64,000 nt of DNA from Albula goreensis (Eukaryota; Chordata; Actinopteri; Albuliformes; Albulidae). The notes beneath the pieces were generated by a model. The model was not told the origin of the DNA. It was given only the letters and a program-made list of their open reading frames with translations, and made no database searches. Below, in pieces: positions 23,411-48,850 of the stretch. The stretch spans positions 18,563,131-18,627,130 of the forward strand of contig CM040742.1 in NCBI GenBank assembly GCA_022829145.1, written 5' to 3'. The translations under genes were made by a program, and so were the position numbers. Positions within the stretch are counted from its first letter, which is position 1; each line of letters begins with the position of its first letter.

Positions 23411-24120
23411 TACTTTTCAAAGCAGTGAACATACCTGAGAAAAAGCACAATGACATTTATTAAGAGCTTAAATATTGTCACCTGAATCTGAGGAGCTATG
23501 TATAAAAGGCTTTGTCCCCCAAGTTTTTGGAGTCAGTCACCCAGTGGGGCTATAAGAACAGTAGTTCAGTTCAGGTGGGGGAAATCAAGTGGAAAAAAAA
23601 ATGTCTTCGATTATCAGTATGTATTTCAGGGCAGCAAATAGTTTGGGTTTTTTTATCATTGTATATAATATACATTATCCATTCAGAGAACAACGTTGCC
23701 ACTGAAGAATATCAGGCTAACTTGTGTTTAGCACAAGTTTCTAATTCCAGCCTGCAGCTAACACATAGTGCTTGATGCACCTATATCTGCAGGACATTGT
23801 CTCCGGGGCTGGGCAGATTTGAGACACAGATCCACAGTTGCTCTTTCACACATACAAAATAAAGTAGTTGCTGCTAAAAAAAAAAAAACAACAACGATGA
23901 ACTCTGAATTCATAAATGTTTTCATATCTTGATTGAAGTGGAGCAGAAGCTGGGGGTTTGTGAGGGCTGAATGTGTAGCACGCCTCATCCAATTACATCC
24001 CTCCTGGCATCACAGCTACACTGAACACAATCAAGCAGTCCCTACTGACTTCAACTCCTTGGCAGCCTCAAAAACAGAGAAGTGAGATATCAGCTTACCT
24101 ATCTGGTTAAATAAAAATTA
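23411..24120. other. Intergenic stretch, nothing recognised
   Basis: AT-rich DNA with short homopolymers. No coding or RNA gene supported. Confidence 0.5.
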
Positions 24121-24327
24121 CATTACAATCATTTAGCGGATGCTTTTATCCAAAGCTTATTGCAGTTGATCAGGCTAACCAAGGGCCAAACCACCTGGGA
24201 GCAATGTGGGGTTTAGGGCCTTGCTCCAGGGTCAACAGCAATGGTGTTCTTGCTGTGGCTAGACTGAACCACCAACCTCAGGGGTCCTAGTCATGTACCT
24301 CATCCACTAGACTATAGACTGACCCCC
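24121..24327 (+). repeat. Teleost dispersed repeat of the TTTATCCAAAGC type, copy 1
   Basis: Has the hallmarks of a repeat widespread in fish genomes: a GATGCTTTTATCCAAAGC start, a CCTTGCTCCAGGG middle and a GAACCACCAACCTCAGGGGT then CTAGACTATAGACTG end. A second, more decayed copy lies at 42488-42660. The repeat name is not assigned from sequence alone. Confidence 0.7.
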
Positions 24328-24940
24328 TAAAATATATAAACATATATATATTTTAAAAAACATCAATTTTTTTTTTGCAAAATACTACTCAGAGATACAC
24401 AGTTGTTTGGTGTCTCATGCTACCAGGAGCAAAATAGACATTGTCTTGAAGAGACTTAACCCTCCAAACTATGTCATTTGACACCATTCAGTCTTGGCAG
24501 CAAACCTGCACAAACCAGTGGATTGGCAGAATTCTTACCCAGGGTGTGGACTCCTCTTCCCCTCCATTAATGCACTTTAACGCAGTGTTTAACACCAAGA
24601 AATGTTAAGTTATTGCAGGGAATCATATGACATGGAAATGCACTATTAGGAATGCAAAGAGTCTAACAGCTACCACATATACACATTTATTTAATGTAGT
24701 GTATCAAGCAACAACATACTTGAATACTATAAGAAAACTTGCACCAACATATTATAAAGACAAGGAGCTAGCTTTTACACTGGACTGGTTGCCATTTTAT
24801 TCAGCAGCAGAAGATAAACAATTCCTGACATTTTTATTGACACACGACAGCTGAGGAAATGGTTTACAAACAGGGAAATGTATGGATACTAAGCTAACAA
24901 CACAGCATATCTCGGTAATCAATGGAAACCAAACTCGTAG
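24328..24940. other. Intergenic stretch, nothing recognised
   Basis: Unremarkable AT-rich DNA between the repeat and the 3' end of rnf14. Confidence 0.5.
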
Positions 24941-24953
24941 CATTTGGCAAAAC

Positions 24954-24959
24954 TTTATT
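24954..24959 (-). terminator. rnf14: Polyadenylation signal of rnf14
   Basis: AATAAA on the minus strand, about 700 bp after the rnf14 stop codon. The interval 24960-25657 is the probable 3' UTR. It has poly-A and poly-T homopolymers at about 25500-25514 and 25549-25562. Confidence 0.65.
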
Positions 24960-25657
24960 TACACAATCCATGACCGAATGTCAGTTTTAGTAACATAATG
25001 AAAGATACTATTATGTAAAGTATTCCGATTAAATTAACAAAAATGACACAGCTACTTCCTCATGAACTTATTCGCAGTTCTGAAAGTCAGACAAAGTAAC
25101 AGCCTGAAGAAGTGAGAGAAAATGCTTCTGTTTTTCAGTGAGAATGTAAAAAAATAGAACATTGTATTTGAATAAAGTGTTTCATGAGATCAAGATTAAC
25201 AGGATCCCTACCCTACTATTCTACAGGTCATTTAGAATAACTTGACCAAGACCACAACAAACACCCTGAAAAACTGCCAAACCTCTATTTTGAGAATATG
25301 GAACAGCTTCCCTCTGTAATCTAGTTTGTGAGCCTCATCAGAGCCAACATGGCAACAGGGAACACTGAACATCCCTTGAGCCTCTGGTATTACAGGATTT
25401 TGAACTCATTCTTTGGGAAATAAAAAACTCATACTACAATTATGCTAGTACAGGGCTTTCCTGTACAGATATGATTCACTGCATTGTTCACCATTCTTCA
25501 AAAAAAAAAAAAAAATTCTCTGGTATAAACAGCCAGCCATTTGAATGTTTTTTTTTTTTTTTAACAGATCATATGTCATTCGGATTGACTAGGCAGATTC
25601 TGTAGGTCAGGGTGAAATAAGGTGCTGAGAGAACTAGCATTGGATAAGGCCTTCCTG

Positions 25658-25732
25658 CTACTCATCTTCATCATCACTCCAAAAGTCATCATCTTCGTCA
25701 ATGTCCACTCCCTGGAACAGCCTAAAAGAACG

Positions 25733-25822
<90 letters not shown>

Positions 25823-26577
25823 CCATATTAGAAGAGCTTTCAAATATTATCTGTTGTTTCTAGCTTCCCTAGGAAGGAATCTTATTGTAAAGACAGTGCT
25901 TTCAACTTCAAGTGTGGCCTACAGTGCAGTCTCCATTTTATGATTCAGAAACTGAGCACACTTCTCTCTCTCTCCATTCCGCAGCCAATCGAGGCAAGGG
26001 TGCGAGATGTATGTCTTGCATGCAAACCTGTCCATTTACAAATATTCCAGAACCCGACATGGCTGCACCAAAACCAAACAAAACCAAGTTTTGGAAGACA
26101 ATGTTTGCGTAGGTTTGCATTCTTTCTTGCAAGGTTGTAACATTACCATCTGAGCTGTGCCAGAAAGTGCCCTGCACAGATGTGCTGTGCTCTGTTCGCA
26201 TGCTCAACAGCTTGGCAACACGCCCCCCAGAGACCCGACCCCACAGAGACTCACTGGTTGTAGCAGGGTGATGCCGGGTTGTTGAAGTGGCTGTATGGGT
26301 TCAGACGAGTGAGCTGGCTCAGGCACAGCCAGCAGAAGTACTGTTTGCAAGATGTGCAGGTCATCTTGTTACAGCCATCCACTTTCTGCAAAAACAAAAA
26401 CAGACACAAGATGGCAGTTACCCTTTCAGACCCTCTGGCCAGAAAGGCCAAACCTAAATCCACAGCTGTATTACACCATGCTGGACCCAGATATGATTTC
26501 ACGGGGTAACTGGAACTACCTGCACTAAACATAGTTTAGATCAATATCAAAGCGACACCCACTAAATTATTTATCTG

Positions 26578-26631
<54 letters not shown>

Positions 26632-29600
26632 GTATTTACAGTGGAACCTCATCCCACGAACTTAATTCGTTTGTTGACTCCGTTCGCAAACCGAAATCAT
26701 TTTTCCCATTGAAATTAGTGTAAATCCAATTAATCCGTTCTCCACACCCAGAAATACTTTTTTAAAACTTTTTTATGGGATTATGTGTGGCAAAGAAAGG
26801 AATTAAAGATATAGAAAGGAATTAAAGATAACCTTAGTTATACAAAAATACATTAATACTAAAATAAAACATAATTGTACACTTTACCTTTGTGGCTGAT
26901 AGTTTCTGGCACAGGTGGATGGTGGAGGAGGAGGAGAGTGTAATAAGCTTAGACTTGTTAACATCAGTAGCACTTTTCACTTTCTTGGGAGCCATAATGA
27001 GGGAAAATTTAATGGAAATCGCACAAAAAGAATGTGTATCAAAGGAGAACACAAATACGAACGATGTAAACAAGGCTGAGTACTAAGCACAACTGACGCT
27101 ATCCACGACGCGCTACGGCGGAAAGCCTGCGAGTTTGTGTGTTTGTGCGTTTGTGCACCGAGGGCTTATTCGCTGGACGAGTGAAAATTTGTTCGGAAAG
27201 TGTGTTCGTGGGCCGATCTGTTCGTGAGTTGGGGCGTTCGCGGGCCGAGGCTCCATTGTATTTATATTTAAACTGCACTATAGATATAGGAATAGCTGTA
27301 AAAATGGCTGGGTGAGTCAAGGGGGCTTGTGAATCCTTGGCCCTGCAGGGCCAGTGGAACGGGGGGAGAACCTGAATGTTGGTGCCACAGCGTGGGCAGC
27401 CTTTGCAGTTCTGATCCAGCCACTCTCTACTGTACGACTCCTCCACTGCCTTCTGTATCACCCTCTTCCCATAGCGCTGTTCCAGAAACTTCTTCCCATC
27501 CACACTAGCTGACACATACTCGTCCCGGAGGTTTCTTAGCTCATCTGCGGTGGGGCAGGGGATATTGGGAGCAAACACACACAACATGTGAAACCAGCTG
27601 CAGTCAGGCAAAAACCCATCTTAGATATGACACCGGGTATCAGTGGCGTCTGATTCTAATCCTAGGCCTATTTGACTGTTTCTAATTCCAGTCTTGGGAG
27701 GCCAAACGGTTTTGTGCTTAAAAAAAAAAGCACAAAATATCACACTCTTTTTCAACTGAAATTCATTTTTGAGTTACAAATAAAATACATGAATAAATTA
27801 GACTGCATTCTCAGCTGTTTTATGCCTCTGTGATTAATGAAATGTCATGTTTGTTAAATAATAATAATGACGATGAAAAAGGTAGTGCAGGTAATTCTGG
27901 GCCCATTTACCTGCAGTGGCTCTGCAGTGGGACAGGCCATGGTAGCCTCGCTTGCATAGGGTGCAGAAGGCGTACTGGCAGGATGAGCAGATGCCCATGG
28001 TCGTGTCCGGCTCCACCATCACCGCAGTATGGCACATCTGGCGCGGGCAGTACACTACGTCTGCCATGAGGTCGAGGCTTGACTGAAGCAGAAGGCGGTC
28101 GTACCGGGCAAACAGCTCCTCCCCGACCAGAAGCTTCACCTTGACCACAAACATAAAGGGCAAATTAAAGGCCCCATCCCTCCCAATTTTACTTCCTGGT
28201 TTCCTTGAAGGGACACAGCAAAAAATCTGATGCATGGTCTGACATCAGTAACATAGTAGTTTATTGAACTAGCTGAAAAACTAACACCCCCTCATTTGTC
28301 TTACGAACAATAGAATTTGCAAGCCAAAATACTCCTACTTTGACTGAAATGTCCATTTTTGTACCTACATTGTTGTGTAACACCACTGTAGAACTACAGA
28401 GTGATAAATGTCAGATTAAAAAAAATGTCAAAATGGGTAAACTGGCCCTTTAAAATATTTTGTAACGCTCAAACTTGCCCTCAAGAGTAGATGGACACAG
28501 ACAAAAGTCAGGAAATGAACAATATTGTGCAAAAGAAACACAATAATGAGTCTGTGCTCCAGTAAGACATTTGAAATGCACTACACACAGTTTAATCCCT
28601 AAGGCCAGCAGACTCCTGACCTAATCTTGTGGTGCAGAGTGAACTTACCTGTGACGGCGTAGCCACTGAGGTGCACTTGGGCTCCGGGCAGTTAAGGCAC
28701 TGGACATTGCCATCACGTATCTGGATTTGGAAGTACTCTGTCATGCAGGCCCTGCAATAGACGTGCTGACATTCCTTAAAACACAGGCAGCTGGAGCCCA
28801 GCTTCTCAGAGAAGCAGATGCCACAGCAATACACCTTGCTGTCAAAGACCTTCTGCCGCTGGGCCTCATTGAAGTCCAGCAGCTGAGGTAGGATGTCGGT
28901 GCGGGGGTCCACCTCCACCACTGCCCGGGGGTCCAGTGGCTCCTTCCAGCTCACCTCTACAGGGGCACCCCCAGCTCTCTTCATGCCCGCCTCGCTCCTC
29001 TTCCGCTCAGGAAGGGCCTTGGTGGGACTAACAATCTCCAGCGGGGACTGGATGCAGAGGAACCTGAGGGTTTCCTCTTTGAGGAACTGGATCCAGGAGA
29101 AGAGGAGCACATTGCCCTGGTTCTCTTGCCACAGCTCATCCAGGCGTCTGCACACAGCTGTCAGCTGAAAACCACATAGATTCCTCAGTGTAAGCCTGCC
29201 TCACAATATGTGAACAAGAGGCCGACTAAAAACAGAGACTCACGCATAAGGGGTACCCTGGCATTTCTGGTTAATCAAAACTAGACTATTAGAGAGTGAT
29301 ACCATTCCTGCTGTTGTGTGCAAACGATACAGAATGATCTGCCATTTTGCCACTCTCACCTGGAGAGTCTGCATCAAGAATGAAAATAGTTGTCATCAAG
29401 TCTGACCCAGTTCAATAAAGTAATATTATTTTACCAGGTATGTCAACCAAGAAGTCAATTCTGTTTTGCAGTGCTGACCTGGAGAATGAAAGTGGGTAGG
29501 GAGTGAATGGCATTGTGAAATCAATCAGCTGATACTGACTGACTGTATCCACGGATTGAGTGTACCCACAAATCTGTATCAGACACCTTCCCACCATCAG

Positions 29601-30083
29601 ACACCTTCCCTCGGCTTCCAGTAAAAAAAATTGGATAAATGAAAATCACCTGCTGTAGGTCTAGCTTACCTGTGCTTGCGAGAACCACTTTGAGCTTAGT
29701 GTATATTTAGGAGGAGAGGTTGATGGGTAATTCGGAGGGAGTTCAAAGTTCAAAATCAGTGGAGGTAGGAAAGACACATCATGTTCAGTTTGCTTATCTC
29801 CTGTCAAAAATAAACATGAAATTATCAGCAACCATCTTTTCTATTGAGACACTGCAATTGGATGACATCCTAAACAGTGACACTGCAAATGCTTGAATAC
29901 ACCTAATGCGTGTATATTTTAGTGAAACGTACCTTTCACAAAGATTTTGAAATCTTGAGGCAGCTCCAAACAAACTTGGATCTCACCTCCCTGAGCAGAT
30001 TCGGCCCTGCGAAACTCGTCCTCATCGTAAATGCTTGCTAGAGCCAGCAACTCATCCTCTTGAGCTTCCTGATCTTCCGACAT
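25658..30083 (-). CDS. rnf14: E3 ubiquitin ligase RNF14 (ARA54), RBR type
   Basis: RING-IBR-RING ubiquitin ligase; the mammalian protein is an androgen-receptor coactivator and acts on stalled-ribosome complexes. Coding exons: 29933-30083, 29670-29800, 28649-29164, 27911-28139, 27372-27544, 26255-26385, 25658-25721. They join in phase to 464 codons (human 474). An RWD domain fills about residues 1-135 and includes YPSTSPP. RING1 begins CCGICF and ends CPEPKC. IBR contains GICSSCQYAFC. RING2 spans CPRCGTNIQKVDGCNKMTC to CWLC; Cys405 in DGCNKMTC matches the catalytic cysteine of RBR ligases. The C-terminus is acidic (DIDEDDDFWSDDEDE). The donor after exon 5 is the weak CAG|GTTCTC. The start matches the human N-terminus (EDQEAQEDELLALASIYD). 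Confidence 0.97.
25734..25818. repeat. (CA)n microsatellite abutting the last rnf14 exon
   Basis: About 42 CA units. Read on the transcribed strand it is (TG)n followed by TTCGTTCTTTTAG and then the last coding exon (high end 25721), so it lies where the branch point and pyrimidine tract would normally be. Confidence 0.97.
26584..26628. repeat. (TA)n microsatellite
   Basis: About 22 TA units in an rnf14 intron, just left of the pogo-like element. Confidence 0.95.
26639..27258 (-). mobile_element. pogo/Tigger-like non-autonomous element with a transposase start
   Basis: The left end CAGTGGAACCTCATCCCACG and the right end (read inverted) CAATGGAGCCTCGGCCCGCG are terminal inverted repeats, flanked by TA-rich target sequence (TATTTA on each side). 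On the minus strand from 26995 a short frame begins MAPKKVKSATDVNKSK, resembling the start of transposases in Tigger/pogo-type elements, then decays. The element sits in the rnf14 intron between exons 5 and 6 and has an internal 16-bp direct repeat (AAAGGAATTAAAGATA). Superfamily inferred from termini plus this N-terminus. Confidence 0.7.
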
Positions 30084-31200
30084 TGATTTACATTCCTGGT
30101 AATTCACAGTCGCGTACGTCAGTCGATGTCTCAACCTCGGATAGCCTATCGATTTGAACCGACATATGACGGGACATTAATTTATGGTCAACTTTACATG
30201 TTATCTTGTAATGTTATCCTGTACGATGGTACAGGTCTTGGTACTTGCCACAGATTTATTGGAGCGATAATCAACTATTAAATAGGACTATGAACAGTGC
30301 AACGTTTCTACTAGTGTACACTGTGACATGCGATTTGGTTTGGTATTATCCGGCTAACGATTGCCAGTGCAATTAATTTAACCTGGGATTCAGGAAATGC
30401 CTTAACATTAATGTATGCATTGTATGCATAGTTAACATTTACTAGCTATTTAACCAGCCCTAAAAATGGACGCACAGAAAAAATAACACTACACGATAAA
30501 GTATGACGATGTCACCTATGCTCCCGGTCTCATTCGAGTTAGCCTGCTAGCTAGCAAGCGAACCGAGTGCAATATTGTACTTGCAAGCGATATCGTTTTG
30601 ACTTCGACAAAGTGCGACAAACACGGCCTAGCTTGCCAATATAACTTAATCACCAGTACCAAAGTCAAGATTGACACGATAGTGTGACTGCGATGGTAGC
30701 TGGCTGCCCGTGGCTAACCAAGGTGGCTAGGCCCATGCGGCCCACAATATTGCCGTAAATGTATTAAAAAGTGCACATGACACTTAAGCGGGCAATGGTA
30801 ATAATATTTACGTAATGTAAAAGCATGATGTATGCGCAATAATTTCAAGAAGTGTGACATTTAGCTGGCAAATGGCCCACTACCTTGGTTCTCCGCACCC
30901 ACTGGAAGACAGCAAAGATGACACAGGATAGTATATAAACATGTAGAGACAGCGACTCCCATAGAAGTCAATGGAGACAACTTCACAACCAGGAAGTGTA
31001 ATTCTGGCCACAATCTGGGCATGCGGAGTTTAGGCTAAGCCAGTTGAGGTATCTAGCTAAAGCGACAGCACAAAATCTGATCTGAAATCAACAGACACCC
31101 CTCTGCTGGAAAGCAGCGTAAAGGACAAGCAAGGCCGCCGACGCTCTCTGAAGCTGGCTCATAGCGCTCCCACGCGTAGGACAAAAGTCGACAGGGGTCC
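30084..31200 (-). promoter_or_regulatory. rnf14: rnf14 5' UTR and promoter region
   Basis: The first coding exon extends upstream to a possible acceptor just before the start codon (GTGAATTACCAG). A candidate noncoding first exon ends near 30886 with AAG|GTAGTG on the minus strand and runs into a GC-richer zone at about 30880-31180, the likely promoter. The intron between (30.2-30.85 kb) carries GTTAGCCTGCTAGCTAGCAA and GTGGCTAACCAAGG, part of the promoter-proximal word cluster seen at other genes. Start site not resolved. Confidence 0.45.
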
Positions 31201-33829
31201 GGTTAAATGACAACGAGTTCTCACACTGTTAATACAACAGTTTAGTGGCGTTTAGTCATGAAGACCCCAATAGAGAAATGACGGTTCCATGTTTTGACAA
31301 CTCACCAAAAGTACTTTCTAGCATTGCATTCTTAGTTCAATACAGTAATATAACGTATACAGTTACTGTGTATTTAGGCGACTATTTGCTGTGAAAACAA
31401 TCAAAGAAATGGATTGGCCAAGCCAAAAGACATTAAATATTTTTCACTTTTCCTCTTGGATTTTTTTTTTCCCAGTTTCATACATGGAAACATTTTCCTT
31501 GTTTAACACTCATTTAAGAATGTCTAAATCATGTATTGTGGTGCTCAGAATTAGACAAATGACCAGAACATGTTCTGATACAATTTGAATTGGTAAGACA
31601 AAATAATGTAAAATTACACCTCCTATTATGTCTGGATCTGGGTCACATCGGTTCTGCTCATACTGCCTGAAGTAGACATAATTAAATGTTTAGCCTTCCT
31701 AGTTTTATTTTTACCTCAACTAACAACTGATCATTCATCTACAATTTTTTAAAATAATGTTAATTGAAGCCTGAAGATGCCATATTTATCACAAGATAGC
31801 CCACTCATCTTCAGAAAAATAACATTCTTTGTAGCATTTTAGTTATACTCTGTACCTACATCCTGCACTTCCCTGCATTCTCAGCCACCACATGTTGAAC
31901 CATTGAGTTCATTTTGACCCAACCAGTAGCTATGTAAACATTAAATTCATTTTCATATCCCCTTTCCGAATGATACTATGAAGTTTCAAGGAGGAAAAAA
32001 CTAAGCAGACTAATTTTTCATTGCAGTAAAATGACTTTCCTGCAATGAGAAATGTCAAAACAGGTCAATTCTAACCCTACTATGAAATAAGGATCAACCA
32101 TATAGAATCACTACTTCACGAAAGGTTAGCCTGGTGTTATGTTGTACATCAGTAGTTGAGACATCTTGAGTAGTCACCATCTTGAATAGCCCAACCTACA
32201 CAGATCATGACTCATCAGTGAGGTATGCTATCTCATAGCAGGATTAAGGCTAACTGGGCTAAATATTTTGGATTGGGTGAGATTCAATTGGATGAAATCC
32301 TGACGTTTTCCCTAAATATTTACAAAATGCTGGCCAGCTAACTGCTTAATCCTGCTTCAAGAAACATAAGTTCATTTCCATGTATTAGTAAACAATGTGC
32401 ATGGAATTTAGACAGACCTATCTCACATCTGAGTGTCAGCTCAGCCAAGCTCTTATTCTCATTTTGGTCTTGACTCAATTTCTCATAGAACGTCTAGATA
32501 GCTTCCTAAACTTTTCTGGGGTAGGCTGCCTACCATCTGATTGGTGCGAACATCTGTCTTATGGTCGAGCTGATTGGTTAGAGAAGGTGCCATTTTATGT
32601 ATTTACCCAAAGACTGGTGATTCATCAGAAGTAGTACCTGATTATTACTTTATTAACAAGGCTCACCCCCAAAGGTTAGGCAATGTTATACCACTTCAGA
32701 GAGAAACTAGACAAGCTATTCAGGCAGGCTTACATTACACTAACATTATCATAACTTGATTTGGGCTCAGCTTTTTCTTTGTATCCCAGCATCCTGTTAA
32801 CCATTGATATTACTATGGCACAAAACTTTACATTGTTGTTTTCCAGAAGTACAACTTTAAGTTCAGCAATGTAACATTTTATTTGCCACATCCAGGTGTC
32901 TGCCAATATCCAAACTTGAATTGCATCTCACTGGACCGTTTTAATAGTTTTAAACTGCTTGCAGAACCACAGTGTGTTTGACCTGCAAATGTATTTTGCT
33001 CTAAATGTCATAATTCTGGTAATTGATTTAAATAAGGACAAAAAGGTCATAACGCTGATCCATGGGTGACTAAACCTCCAAAAGCATTTGTGTATCAGAT
33101 ATGATGTCTCCTGTGGTTATTTGTGTTCTGTATTCTAATAACAGGTGTAACTCAATCTAATTTCATTGTGATGGTGAGCTGCTCATGTGATACTGTGTCA
33201 CTTGAGGTATTTTTCAAAGTACAAATATATCCATGTGTCAAAAAATAGCAATCCGGTGATAGAAATCTGGTCATTTTTTCAATAGGCCAGCTGGAAGTAA
33301 ATGTGAGACCATGTTTCCATCTTGCCAGCATTCTACCACAATGTTCCAAGTCCAGTTTGCAGCTTTATAATTTTTGAATGGTGGGGTTCCCAGTGTGGCT
33401 TGTGATTTAGGTACAATATTGGCTGAGACAGCCCTATCAAATGGACATTCAATATTGGTGGAATCAAGTACCTGTGAATGCCTTTGCTGTTTCAGCTTCA
33501 GTACTAGGACAGATACATGACCTATGGTCACTGATCTGAGCCACACCCTTGACTATATCCAGCTGACCAGGATCTTAAGTCTTAATTGTTAGGACACAAC
33601 ATCAGGGGTAGGGAGTTCTTTATAGCCAGGGCTCCTAATGACATTGGCATACTAGGTCCCTGAAATAACATTTTGGGTGCCTATTTGCCACCACCACTCC
33701 TCCAGAAAGCACTTGCTCTCTCCTGTAGCTCTGTGTGGAGTGAAGTTTGAAAGACAACCACTAGCTTTAAGGAGATTGAACAAATGGTATGTACAACAAC
33801 CAGCTTTACCAGGCTCATGCAGACAGCCT
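31201..33829. other. Intergenic stretch between rnf14 and hspa4, left part
   Basis: AT-rich DNA with many stop codons in all frames. No exon, RNA gene or clear repeat was recognised. Confidence 0.5.
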
Positions 33830-34025
33830 GACCTTTTGAAGCTGACATATCACATCCTGTACTCTAACAAAATGGTGTTACATAGTGACCCAAGTGTTAA
33901 AAGTGACATCAGTGAATCATTTTCAGTTCATTTTTGGACATAAAAGTCAACTACCTCTGTGAACTCATGTGTCAACACTCACTGCTTCCATTTTGTAAGT
34001 ATTTCTTCAAGTAAAACCAAGAAGA
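33830..34025 (+). repeat. Dispersed repeat family, copy 3
   Basis: Shares ATATCACATCCTGT, GGTGTTACATAGTGACCCAAGTG and AAGTATTTCTTCAAG with the copies at 2180 and 23218. A more decayed possible fourth copy is at about 38225-38290. Confidence 0.45.
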
Positions 34026-34842
34026 AAGATTGGCTGGGTCAGCCTAAAGTAGGCTATTTTAAATTGGGGATAAAGATAAAAGTAAAAAAAAAAAAACCCT
34101 GAAGCATGAGGTGCAGAAGAGTATACCTTAAACATCATAATGGCCTATCATGTGCTGTCAGCCATACATAACACCCAGGGCTACTCACAGCAAGGTGTTA
34201 ACAGGGCACAGGGGTGTTAACAGGGCAGTTTGGGTCAAGGACTAAACCAATCAGATGCTGTTTACAATGGGATACCAATGACATGCAGATAGGGACTGGG
34301 GTCCTTAATTTGACCCCATGTTTGTTATGCAAAAGAGAGAGGACTTAAGTGGCTCGGAATTTAACAAGCCAATGTCACACAACACAGGCAAAATGTTGTT
34401 TCCATAGAATTATAAAAAAATAGTGGCCATACACTTTTGAGTATCATTCCAAAAATACATATTAAATAAAATACTAAACAAATGTATAATAAAAACTTCC
34501 CAGTAAGTTAATGTTAGGAGTATGGTGCTAGATGAAATTTGTCCTGAATGACACCAAATACTCAATTGTCCCAATTTTCCAGCACTCGACATGTTGGCCC
34601 TTAAACAAATGATACCTTTACTTAGCAATTGGCGTTTCAGGTATGAAATCAAAAATGGGCAGAAATACACTCCGATGTCAAATGCTGACTTGTATAAACT
34701 AATTCATAGGTTTTTACATATATTATTTACATACATGCATACGTTAACTGTACAAACCAGCAACTTACTGGTAGATCCACCCATTTTGGTTGCATGACAC
34801 CTTACCTCATTCACCCATTACTGCCTGTGCCCAGTGCCCTCT

Positions 34843-34969
34843 GGTCCAGTTTCCCAGACATGGATTAAGCTTAGTCCTAGACTAAAAGAGAATTTCAGTA
34901 TATCTCCCCACTGGGAAAAAAGGCTTTTAGTCAAGGACTAAATTTAATCCATGACTGGGAAACTGGTCC
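34843..34969. mobile_element. Foldback MITE, teleost type
   Basis: Inverted-repeat arms of about 46 bp face each other across a short loop: GGTCCAGTTTCCCAGACATG on the left pairs with CATGACTGGGAAACTGGTCC on the right, and GACTAAAAG with CTTTTAGTC. The element would form a long hairpin. It resembles short inverted-repeat elements described in fish (Angel-like); the family name is inference. Confidence 0.8.
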
Positions 34970-35836
34970 TCATTATCTCAGAGCAGAGTATTTCTGGTCA
35001 ATAATGTAACCAAGACCAAGTCAAGAACAAACAATGACAAACTTCTGGTTTTGCGTTTTTATAGTTCAGCTCAAATGTTTCTTTTTTGTTTGGGAAACAA
35101 CACACAGATCTACAGAAAGGAATCCCATCACCACAGAATGAGTCAAAATATAGGAACTTATTTTTTCTTTTAACCTTTACTGACAGATCTTAGTAGTCTT
35201 ACATTTCACATGTGCCTTAAATCTTCCCATATTTGTACACAGATACCTAGTTTAGGTGAATGGGAAAATAACACCAATTCTTATGCCACTATTCATCATT
35301 AAGTAACCAAGCTAACTGCTTCATCAGAAACTGTCTCTGGACCATTTAGAAAATACTTCCTCACAGTCACAATTCGTCATATTCAACATTCCATGAACAA
35401 TTACTAGAGAAATATTTTCACTGGTTTCTCATACTTATTTCCCACATTACAATTCCATCTGTGGTTTTTTTTTTTTTTTTTTTGAGTGCTACAAACATCA
35501 ATCCAACATTTCCAAGAGACCTTAAAGGACACATAGGGCTTGTACCAGATAATGATCTGTAATCTTACCTTGCAATTATCTATGAACATGTGTATCTAAT
35601 TGGAGACGGACATTCATTTAGGGTTACCAAAAGTTTCTGTGGATTTGGAAATACATACCAGGTAAAGTGTTTGGTTGGACGGATAAACCACAATGCAATT
35701 TGGAGCCTTCAAAAGACCAATTTAGTGATCCACCCAAACGCATTAACCAGGTTATTTTTTCATAGTAACACCCTAGATGCCTTTTAAGGGGGTGGAGGGG
35801 AGTGGAAGGGGAATAAACACATAAACCTGAACATAT
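34970..35836. other. Intergenic stretch before the hspa4 3' end
   Basis: AT-rich, with an 18-bp poly-T run at about 35466-35483. No gene recognised. Confidence 0.5.
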
Positions 35837-35838
35837 AA

Positions 35839-35844
35839 TTTATT
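35839..35844 (-). terminator. hspa4: Polyadenylation signal of hspa4
   Basis: AATAAA on the minus strand, about 380 bp after the stop codon. The interval 35845-36223 is the probable 3' UTR and includes a 28-bp homopolymer at 36040-36067. Confidence 0.65.
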
Positions 35845-36223
35845 CTAATTGCTAATTTACTCGTTACTTCTGGAGCTGACATTCTCAAACAGCGGTAATA
35901 AGAGCTGAGGCGATGAGATGTTTAAAACAACTTTTATGAAACCAGACGTGCCAACGACACACAGGAGAGCAAGAGTCCACCCTGCACTCGCACCTTGATG
36001 TCACACAACAGGCTGATTGATATGCAGTAAATTTTCCAGAAAAAAAAAAAAAAAAAAAAAAAAAAAACAAAAACAAAAATTCATAAAAAAGGAACATGCC
36101 ATGGTGGCAGATTGAGTATTACTGGAAAGAGTCAGACTGCCTAAATAACATCAAAGAATGGTCGAAGGGGCTAATATTTCAGAATCTCAGAAGGCTGAGA
36201 CAAGCAGGGAGCTGTGGTAGCAG

Positions 36224-48850
<12,627 letters not shown>

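Noticed and set aside
25734..25818. CRISPR-like or satellite array
   Set aside because: A simple dinucleotide microsatellite in a vertebrate intron with no spacers.
27099..27611. 170-codon minus-strand frame read as one gene
   Set aside because: Only 27372-27544 is an rnf14 exon; the rest reads into introns and the right end of the pogo-like element.
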